Shown piece after piece: positions 55,101 through 64,000 of a DNA stretch of 64,000 nt. Position 1 is the first letter of the stretch. Each line of letters begins with the position of its first letter. The notes under the pieces are model-generated. The model ran no database searches and was not told where the DNA came from. It was given only the letters and a program-made list of their open reading frames with translations. A program made the position numbers and the translations under genes. This stretch comes from Anisakis pegreffii (taxonomy: Eukaryota > Nematoda > Chromadorea > Rhabditida > Anisakidae): the NCBI GenBank assembly GCA_035041965.1, contig JAPYMA010000078.1, positions 1 to 64,000 of the forward strand, given 5' to 3'.

Positions 55101-56140
55101 TCTGACATCACTGGGCAATGGTTTCCGTTTTGTGCAGCTGCCAACGACTTCTCCTCTAGCATTTCCACAGTCGCCGACGAATCGGTTTCAATCTGGAATC
55201 CATTTTTATCCGTCGAGTCGTACATTTTCTCACTCATCTAAAAGAATCGATGCTCAGTACATCGAATCTTACTTTCATTACCACGACAATGGCTCACGTA
55301 ATCACGTGAACAGAAAACAATTCAGGCCATAGTTAGCTCTTGGGATTTCGAATGAAACTCAACGAAGTTTGACCACTCTCACAAACTGGCTTTACAAATT
55401 GATGAGAGCACATACGAATTTTGAGGAAATTTTCCACAAAACAGTGATATTCCAACCGATCATATAGGTATTCTAAAATCATTCGAACGAGCAAATGAAG
55501 TGAAAGGAATTTAGTTAGGAGAGACGTTACCGGTTTTTTGGACGAGGTCGAAGAAGAGGCATCATCGAATCCACTAACTTTCGATAAACGTTCATCATTT
55601 GTGGGTGAATTGAATGACCGAGGTTGTTGTTTAATCCTACCGCCATCATCATGCGCAATATTATAAGGCCATTCGAATTCATATGATGAAGCATCGCTTT
55701 CACTTGAATTATGTTCGTCATCTTTACTGCTTTTCGATATTTGTTGTCTGGCTTTGATGGAGTCTTGAAATGCAACTGCGCGATTGACGATGGCTTTGGA
55801 GATTTTTGTAGCGAAACCCATTTCCATTCCCTCTCGCCAACTTTTAATATTCGACACAGACCGAACGTGATAGCTGAAAGGCCAGAATGCATACAATAAA
55901 AACGAAATAAATTACGAATAACCGATTCATCATTTCCAGTGCAGATAGTGTAATGTCCCCTAAAAAATCTACAGAAGATAATAAAAACATACGCAGAGCC
56001 AGCATGTACGTTTGCGCGATCGAAGAAAATCACCGAGTAGAGCGGTGGTTTCCCACTCCATATCTGTCGCTCATTCAAATCATCCTCAACCACAATTCGA
56101 GCCGGATAGAAACGTGCCGTTTTGCTTGTTCGAACCCTTC
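52113..56140 (-). CDS. GLYR1/NP60-like protein: PWWP-like domain plus degenerate dehydrogenase fold
   Basis: The homologue in animals is a chromatin factor that binds nucleosomes through PWWP. Nine exons keep frame to the stop: 55531-55873, 55085-55237, 54848-54913, 54506-54700, 53986-54180, 53273-53429, 52993-53175, 52401-52570 and 52113-52181 (509 codons). An N-terminal exon above 55,900 carries ARFYPARIVVEDDL and SVIFFD, fitting a diverged PWWP; its junction to the next exon does not keep frame in my model, and the start codon is not fixed. After the PWWP comes a Ser/Asp-rich linker. Next is the Rossmann part (TLRVGWIGANDVSEEVLRVL, CSDVIFCCLD) and the all-helical dehydrogenase C-terminus. 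The glycine loop and the catalytic lysine are lost (GKPSKAMLYG has Met there, as in human GLYR1). Family assignment is by remembered alignment. Confidence 0.85.
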
Positions 56141-56580
56141 AAAGCAACCAACGTTCATCCGAGAGCAATCAAGACACTAATTCAGACGAATCTTCACTAC
56201 AAGAGTGATTCGAATTTGCCACTTTACCAATTCTTCAATCTCTTTTCTTTTGAACGAATACAAAGGATGCGTTATCAGTTTCAGAATTCAAAACGCTGCA
56301 GTGAATGATTCACTCTCAATCATTATATCCCTCCGAAGAAGTTTGATTTTCAATATAAAACAAACTTACCAACATAAATCGTGGCGAACGAAATCCGCCT
56401 GATCATTCATTAACACAGAACCACTGCCGTCCACTGAACAGATCTAAATCGACAAGTCATTTAGCTGTTTCGTCGAAACAAAATGAGTTCTATCAGAAGC
56501 ACTTCAACAGACGGAGCTTTTATTGTGAGAAGAATATTTCTGTGAAATGGGAAACAATGAATTTCAAAGAGTTGACGGAA

Positions 56581-56811
56581 TCACTCAAACGAAATCATTC
56601 GCAATTCATACTTAGAAAAATGGATTTTTTTCCTATACGGGGGCAGTTCGATAGACCAATTATACACCACATGGCAAAGCATATCCAGCTGTTTTGAAAG
56701 ATGCTGTTCACTTATCAATTCATCAAAAACGGAGTCGATGATAGCAATGAAAGTAATATACCGAAACGTGAAATTCTCAATAGGCGAACAGCGAACTCCA
56801 AGAGATTCTAA
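56581..56811 (-). CDS. Unrecognised terminal exon upstream of GLYR1-like gene
   Basis: A strong acceptor (TGTTTCTTGCAG) opens a 76-codon frame that ends at TGA 56581. Its translation includes FTFRYITFIAIIDSVFDELI and LDMLCHVVYNWSI. The alternation of aromatic, aliphatic and acidic residues vaguely recalls longin or small adaptin folds (RYITF...FDELI), but I would not name it on that. Upstream exons between 56,812 and 58,638 were not found. It is probably the last exon of a gene ending about 450 bases before the first GLYR1 exon. Confidence 0.4.
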   Translation of the reverse strand, partial: LESLGVRCSPIENFTFRYITFIAIIDSVFDELISEQHLSKQLDMLCHVVYNWSIELPPYRKKIHFSKYELRMISFE

Positions 56812-58638
56812 CTGCAAGAAACAGGGCACACATTACTTGTTTGGTATGAATCGGATACGACCACTTTCTCTCGAAAATTTAGATTCATTCTGCGATTAAA
56901 AATTTGAAATCTGGACAAGGAAAACTAAAAAATAGATAAAGTAAGAAAAGAAGAAATGAAGTAACAGACGAAATTTGGTTTGCCCGCAAAGTTGGCCGAA
57001 TGCCACAACTCTTAAAATTGTGGCACATTCAGACGCGAACTAAAAAATTTCAGAAATCGTCGTCACTGATCACATCCCTCATTGTTTTGTTACAGGAAGG
57101 GGTTTAGCTAGCTGTATCTGGACGAATCACAAGTACCGTTTTGCGACAAGATGGCTAGAACAGAGCATTTGATGTCCAGAGAAACGTATCTCCACGTATC
57201 AGGCGTTTCGTTATTTCAGTTGGCGATCTAGCCGGTGCTTCAGAGCGATTGTTGTCATGCTATACGAGCGAGTTGAAGAGTCTGAAGAACCAAAAAAGGC
57301 CATCAAATATCAAAAATAAATAATAAAACATTTGGCAAGAAGATTTGGCCTGTACCTAATCATGCAATCATTTGGTCGTCTTTAGTTTGGTTACCTGATG
57401 CAACAGATAATGAATGACCAATAAACGATCCATTGTGCAAAATTCACTGTTGAAATTCAACAGTCCTGAAGTATATGTAATGCTTGCAAATCTTCAAACA
57501 GCTTATGTCGGATGAATCCTTAAAACAACACCAGATGACCATTTTAAACTGAATCGTCAATAATCCTCAACAATACGCAGTGCTTTACAGTCGAAATCAG
57601 AGTGTTTAGCTGTGATTGTTCTCTCCATACGGAGAGTAAAAATTGAAGTACATCCTTCTACCCACTCAAAAATCGTTTTCTCGCAATCTTTACCGTTGAG
57701 TTGCTAAGAAAATGCGTTCTGCTTTGAAGAGAGGCAATACATCGCTCGTCCACATATCCCTTCCATCAAAGGGCCCAACAATAGCCCATTAGGACAATCT
57801 TTTGAATGGCTAATGAGAACAAACAACGAAAATTATGCATTAGCCTATCAACCAATTACAAACTACTTGTCTTCAACAGCTCCAAAGACTAATTCATTGC
57901 TTTAATACGAAAAAATGATGCAGCTTTTTTACATTCTGTAGAAGGAACGTCCTTATCATTGGTCCATGATGTTCTTATTACTTCGGTGGTGGAATGTTGA
58001 TGTGATGCTAGAAAATCTAATTCATATGAGAGTCACTGATTATTTTATGGAACTTTTTCGAAATTGTTCGCAGCAAGATTCAATGGAATCAATGAGTTTA
58101 TCTATAATACTTCTATTGACCAAACCAACAGAACTTAAACTTAGAATGGTAAACGAAAAATTTGAGTCGAACCCCCTTATTCGGTTAATTTCAGAGTCAT
58201 TCAAAAGAGAGACATAGTGCTTTTGCTATCACCATATTTGCAATTTGCACAGAAAATATCAGGAGAACAGGAAAAATTAAAATGATGTATTCAGCTTTTG
58301 TTACGTGTGATGTACACATGCGAACGAGGAAAAAACATTGCGTGTAAATTTCAATGATCAAGAAAACCATTTATTAGATAAGATATAAACGTTTTATTGA
58401 ATTCAGCTCGGAAACAAAATTCTGAAATGACATTTCGAGTTAACATTAGCAATTTACCTCAACAATCTTATCTTCAAATAGTCAATATTGATGAAATTCA
58501 ATATAGAAATGAAAAAGAAACGGTCAGAAATATGGATGACTGAGGGTGCTTTCCAAAGGAGAGCAGAATAAGAAGACAGAAGGCACAGTACAATAGTAAA
58601 GACATATACCAACACAGAAACTGAGTACATTTGGCGGA
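56812..58638. other. No gene recognised
   Basis: This stretch may be intron of the gene ending at 56581. A plus-strand frame at 57966-58217 is open for 83 codons and includes LIRLISESFKRET, but it has no motif or splice partner. Confidence 0.35.
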
Positions 58639-60124
58639 TTATGAGAAAAACATTTTATTGACAGCACTGAAGTCAAATTTTACCGAAAGTGACATTCGCT
58701 TCTGATCTTCAGCCATCGAGCAACTCTGTGCTAGAAAATGCTTATTTTGAACGTTTTCTTTGATATTCTCCTCATTTTTAACGTTTACGCTCAGATGACT
58801 TCGCATCTTCGCAATGTGTTCATTTAGAACCAAGGACACCTTAATTCAGATAACCTTGGCATGACCAGAAAGACTGCGTGGACAGGCAATTGCGCAGTTG
58901 GAACGCAATTAATAAACTGTCCACGAATGCAACGAAGCGCTAGAAGTAGGTAAGTTTTCTCCACTTTATCCCCCTCCAAGTCCAAATTCTCTCCCGTTTT
59001 CTCTGAGACCATATGGTTCTCATTGGTCAACAGCTACTCCAAAACAGCTAATTAGCTGCGTGAAGAGGGTGATCAGTCACTTCTCTGACTATGAGGCGAT
59101 CAACCTCTCAAAAGTGTCTCATCTAGCGCTCATCATCTCGCTCTACGACTTGTTTGCAATGCTCAGTCGCTGAAAAATGACCAATTTCGTTGCAATCGAC
59201 AAATATTTTGATATACGCATCTAATGAAATTACCTCAAACGATTCGCACTTTTATATTCGTACTTTTTTATTGTTTCTCCTCAAAACGTCGTCGGAGATA
59301 ATGAAAACAGGATGATTTCCATGCCGAAAAAAACGCATACTCCATGAATGAGTTGAGCCTTAAGAGAAAGCGAAAATGAACGTTGCGTTCATCACATGGA
59401 CTCGTCATTTGTTCATCCACCAACTCATCATTAATGTTTCCCATCAACAACCAGCCGCTTTGCTGATTGTCGAGAAATGTTTCCGATTCATATCATGTTT
59501 TTCTATGATCGGAGTGCATTCGTGTGTGTTAGAAAGCTTGAGCTGAGCCTTTAATTGTATCGTATTCGCTGTCATTATATTACTTCAAGTAATCTATTTA
59601 GTATCGAGAATGGGCGTGTGAGAATTGCAAATAGAATTATTTTAACTGGGACTTGTTGTTGGGAAGAGAGTGGGTGCAGCAAAGCACCTTGAAAAGAATA
59701 TCACGAATAAATTGCAATTTTTTTCGTTGTTCACGATTATTATTCAATGCTACCGCAATGCCATTGATGAATTCAAGTAAACAGTTGAAGATAAAAGATT
59801 CAAAAGTAGACACAATATGAGGCCTGGAAAAGAGGATGTGGAAGCTGAAGAGATGAGAAGTACCTCATGTTTCAGTTCGTCGATTGTAGCACACCATTCT
59901 CTAGCTTTGAACATCTCAGTCACATTATTTATGATGACTCTCAAAAAAGGAAATATGCACAGACGTTTACAACTGGGATCAGATTTTGGTGAGCGGCTCG
60001 AGGAAGATTTCACCATCACTGTGTTCATATCAAAATCGAACTCTGCAACTCGATTCACTTGTTGCGCTAACGGTTTAATTGTACCACGTTCACACAGCAA
60101 CTCGGGAACGATCACAGTGGCAAT
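58639..60124 (-). CDS. Unrecognised protein, C-terminal four-exon fragment
   Basis: Exons 59864-60124, 59382-59462, 58905-59033 and 58639-58839 are all in phase 0 and join to 223 residues before a TAA at 58639. The first is the best supported, with acceptor GGTTTCAG and donor GAG/gtactt; it encodes TVIVPELLCERGTIKPLAQQ, and later FPFLRVIINNVTEMF. The second includes GNINDELVDEQMTSPCDERN. The third donor (TGC/gttcca) and fourth acceptor (ATTAAG) are weaker choices, made because they keep frame with a 65-nt intron. The helical look suggests a cytosolic or nuclear protein. No domain is recognised, and exons farther 5' are missing. Confidence 0.45.
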
Positions 60125-62181
60125 CTGAAACCAAGAAATTCTAATCGAGAGCATTTTGCAACGGTTTCGAATGAAATCCCAAAATTTTGAAATTGTTATA
60201 GCACCTAAGTTAAAAGAATCCTTGAGATAATCGGTGTAGCCAAGATTTTCCTTTATTTTTACTTGCTCCTTTCTACTTTCCTTACTTTTACTCCTTCTTT
60301 CTCTGACTTTTTATTCTTCCTTTCCCTTCTCGCTTCCTCTTGTGTTTCTAATTTCTTCTCCCCTCCAACGGGGTGCCCCCTGCGTCCTTGGCTACGCTAC
60401 TGCTTGACACGCATAGCCATAATTGAATATTCATCTTTTTTCAATCGTTCAATTATGATTTTTCTATTTTTTTTCAAATTGTAGCACCGACATTAAATTA
60501 GGATTCTTTAGGAATCCTAATGATCGTCGAGAAAATGTTCTAGAGGATCATTAGGATTCTTTTAATTTATCTGAACAGTCCCGTGAAAACTGATTAGAAG
60601 CTCTCTGCGTGTTCCGCCAAAATAATTGCAGTGCTTGCTCAACGTTCAACAATCACCCTCATCAAGTAACCGAACTTTCAGGGATAGTTTCTTCGTTCTA
60701 GAAATATTGACTTCTTCATCAGTGGTTCAGTTTCCAACAAAATGTTCGTCCCCTAATCTATTGCTTGTTATCTTATGCACTTAATTGCAACATTTGAAGA
60801 ATTTGCAACAAGTCTCTCCAATCAATTTCTTAGATGCACAACTGCCATGATCAATTGTTGCGATATTAAGTAGGCGAAGAGTAGGCTGACCGATACAACT
60901 GACTTTATCAAGAATATAAGCAGCATTCGTTTATAGATGCTAGTCGATTTCGTTGTTGAATCGCTGCTTTTGAGCTTTGTAGAGAAATGATTAGCAACGT
61001 ATTGAAAGGAAGGGAAAACTGATCGTTCAGATTGACTGATCTAAATGAATTTCAAAGAATACATAGCACTGTCGTGTAATTGTGTTCGCATGATTTCCTT
61101 CAAGCAATATGAATCTGCTTGTAAAGCCAATGCGCACTTCGTGTGAAAACATTCAACAACAACTAATAAATTAGAGCCTGTCTATTCAGACATAACATTG
61201 ACTACCTACCATTTTCACATAATGAGCAAATAGCCTCTTTCCTCGCTTCGACAATTTCTTGCACGCTTATTTGCAACTACTTATGGATTCAAATTTCGAA
61301 CAATACATTAGTGGCACAACTGCATGAACTTATAAAACAAGTTACGATCATTTCATTTCATTCGGTGAAATACCCAGCGAAACACTTGTGGTATATCGAA
61401 CACCATTTTTTGAAACCATTCCTAGTCGAGTTGACAGACAAGGCATACATCAGCAATGAATTTTTCATTAATTGAAAACCGTTGTCGGTCGCTTTCACAT
61501 GATCTCTTTTTCTGTTTTCGATTGCTCATTCATGGGATCTTTTGAGTGAGTGCTCATGCTCTGACCGTTGTTTACTAACCATAGCATCGCGAGAACAATT
61601 CTCAACAAAATCCCGTTCCATTCGTAAATATTCGCAATTTAATGGAATCGGTGCTAACTGAGCTAGTCAAGCAAAATAATAAATATTAACGAATGAGTGA
61701 AGATTCAAAACAGTGTACTTAATTAAGTCATCGAAATCTTTCTGAATGATCTATTGGGAGGAATGTTCGCAATTCGTCAAAGCACTCACGAGGAATGATG
61801 CTTGCTGGCAAAAGTTTAGTTGAAAAGAATATAATGCAGAGACATTTTCTGATCATATTTAATCCCGTTAGACTACGTCAAGTTGACGGCAAAAGAGAGT
61901 GGATTGTTTATTCGGTAAACAAATACTCTGATATTGAACATTTTTAGCTAATAAATGATCTCTAATTGCGATTTTATCTGATGAATCTATGGCTGTTGGG
62001 TAAGTAATGCGAATTGAAATATATCCTCAGAAGATATGCCTATTTGAATGAGTGATATTCTCCTGTGACTAAAAGCTGTAAGCAGTAACCAATCGAAAGG
62101 CTAAATGATCGATCCAATTCCGTTATTTGAAAAAGATCTACTTAACTCCCTGTTATAGGAATGCTATTGTCTCATCCTCAC
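60125..62181. other. Probable intron or intergenic sequence
   Basis: No exon is clear. It may separate or connect the minus-strand exons on either side: the exon at 62182-62477 ends in phase 2, whereas the one at 60124 starts in phase 0, so they cannot be joined directly. A short inverted repeat at 60512-60559 is listed separately. Confidence 0.4.
60512..60559. repeat. Inverted repeat with 14-base arms
   Basis: GAATCCTAATGATC at 60512-60525 is the exact complement of 60546-60559, with a 20-base spacer. The left arm also pairs with TTAGGATTC just before it, so two alternative hairpins can form. Confidence 0.75.
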
Positions 62182-62477
62182 GCACACATTTCACGATATG
62201 TCAAATCTTGAGTTAATTCGACGTAACCATAAAACCAGTCACACTTGAACCATCCAAAAAAGCCAATTCGTGGTGTGGCGTAAAACTGATCTACGAGCAG
62301 AGGATAGTTTCCGAGTACGCCAAAGAAAGTCACATATTTACGTTGAGGTAGATCATAAACGTTTTTTATCGCAAATACAATTCTTCTTTTACCCGAACAA
62401 GTGCGAGTGTTAAAATAATTTTGGACTGTGTGGTAATATATTTGAGCGGTATGATCAGATATGTATGAGAGATTCAT
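62182..62477 (-). CDS. Unrecognised protein, first coding exon
   Basis: The ATG at 62477 follows an in-frame TGA two codons upstream, so it is likely a true start. The frame runs 98 codons to a strong GC/gtgagg donor at 62182. The protein includes YVTFFGVLGNYPLLVDQFYA and then RIGFFGWFKCDWFYGYVELT, which has the aromatic and glycine pattern of a structured domain and a well-placed pair of cysteines. There is no signal peptide. I cannot name the family, and no next exon in phase 2 was identified. Confidence 0.45.
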
Positions 62478-64000
62478 TTCTAATCAATTTGACCTCAGCA
62501 GTATGTCCATCCGTATACGCTACCCTATACTCGAGATTCACAGCAGCAATTCGAGAAATATGTGAATTATTCAGCGTTTCCTACGTTAGCAGCAGCATGC
62601 AAAAGAGCCCCAAGGGTGAATTCATTCTGCGTCAATTTCGTATACCTATTAGCACACATCAAGAGCAAATCCGCATCGCATATTTTGCTCATGAATTCTA
62701 AAATTTATGAGTTAGCCAACTCGACCGCTCAGTTACCTAATCTATGCATTAAAAGCAATCATTACCATCAATAACATACATAAACTCACGAATCCATAAA
62801 AATTTCACTCATCGATTCCGAAAGAACTCCCTCCCTTCTTCAATAAAACGATATTCTGCTGCGACAGTGAAGCTCAGTTGCAGGCAAAATCTTGTTAGAG
62901 CGTCATCAGGAAGCAAACAAGTAAATCAGCTCAACTCAGCCAACTGTAAACAAGAGAACTACCGTCGAAATAAGGACAACATTTAAAATTCGATCGCAGG
63001 GTCATGTGAATGTTGCGCAGTAATCGCAGTCCGAGGCCCTTAACTGAGCATAGTATTATAAGTTCACTGAGCACTCTGTTGACCGATTCAGAATTGTTTT
63101 TCTTTTGCGAACGATACCTTTTTTGTATTGGTGAAAACCGATTTCACGGCAATATGCATATGAGTTCGTTGAACGATAATCGAATCAATGAGCACAACTC
63201 GTTCATTCACTATTGACTGATCGTACCTCGAGCTGTTCTTCGTTTGAACGATTATTTCCTGAAAGCACTCATTTAATTCATCAGCCTACTGATTATCATC
63301 ATTGCCCTGATCGATTAAGGAAATTGTACCAATAAAGATGCAGAACGTTAAGAATAATTCATTTGTAAGAAAACGTTTGCAGGGATTCCATCAAACATTC
63401 CTGAATAATGCAACAACACCTCTTAAACAAAAAAGAGCAGAAACGTCGCTAATTCTGTCACCGAATTGCATTCCGATGGATGCGCCTAACAACATCACTC
63501 TCACAGCGATGAAACTTTAATTCAGTTCGCTGCTGATTTACCATTATTTCAATATTGACGCGATCACCCTTGTCATACTGTTATCATGACTATGATTATT
63601 CTTGCCGAAATAGCATTCTGTAAATTGGCCAGTGTTTAAGTGTTCTTATCATCATTAATTGCTTTCAAATATCAATGCTGATACCAAGCACTAATTCAGT
63701 TCATCGCATTATACATTCACTTTATGCAATAATCGAGCCCGGCAAATTTACTGATGAAACGATACTGAGCATAAACAATTTCAAACGATAAACGAAACAA
63801 ATTTCAGTTGAAACAAGTTGACGCAGCACTCTTCAAATGTCAACCGAATATTTCTTTTTCTTTTTTCAATCACTTTTTAATTCGTTCAAAATGACACTTT
63901 CGTTAACACTGCATCTTATAAACAATTCATTCAATTGGTTTTTCATGACAAGCACAAGGAAAGCTTTCCACTGAGTAAACTATTGACAGACACTTCAGTG
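62478..64000. other. No gene recognised at the window's right end
   Basis: The first part should hold the promoter of the minus-strand exon starting at 62477. Plus-strand frames at 63010-63216 and 63338-63520 each start with ATG and end in a stop, but they lack motifs or neighbours in frame. Genes may continue beyond the window edge. Confidence 0.35.

Overview
The window looks like a piece of a nematode nuclear chromosome. It is AT-rich, and its coding DNA is split into small exons separated by GT...AG introns whose acceptors usually read TTTCAG or close to it. No gene is a long open frame and there is no prokaryotic organisation. A near-perfect copy of the nematode spliced leader SL1 lies at 1531-1552, which supports the assignment independently. 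No rRNA, tRNA or CRISPR array was recognised.

Layout. Positions 1 to about 19,800 hold no gene I can defend, only short repeats, an ATT microsatellite and the SL1-like sequence. Positions 19,820-26,034 carry minus-strand exons of one to three poorly conserved genes: a kelch-like part, a polyglutamine-containing part and a beta-propeller-like part. Positions 26,035-34,568 are again gene-poor and contain two small non-autonomous transposon-like elements. Positions 35,006-43,293 hold a complete 16-exon SLC26/SulP anion transporter on the minus strand. A perfect 31-bp satellite of about 45.6 copies sits in its seventh intron, and a candidate alternative C-terminal exon lies just downstream. Positions 43,294-52,112 are gene-poor. 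Positions 52,113 to about 56,140 hold a GLYR1/NP60-type chromatin protein on the minus strand: a PWWP-like domain followed by a degenerate beta-hydroxyacid-dehydrogenase fold. From 56,581 to 62,477 there are further minus-strand exons of genes I do not recognise.

All supported genes lie on the minus strand, but nothing shows that they work together. The transporter acts at a membrane and GLYR1 in the nucleus. Exon models were derived by hand. The SLC26 model and the last nine exons of GLYR1 keep reading frame across every junction; the other models are partial. No previously undescribed system was demonstrated. The most unusual observations are the SL1-like insertion, the homogeneous intronic satellite, and a GLYR1 whose cofactor loop and catalytic lysine are both lost.
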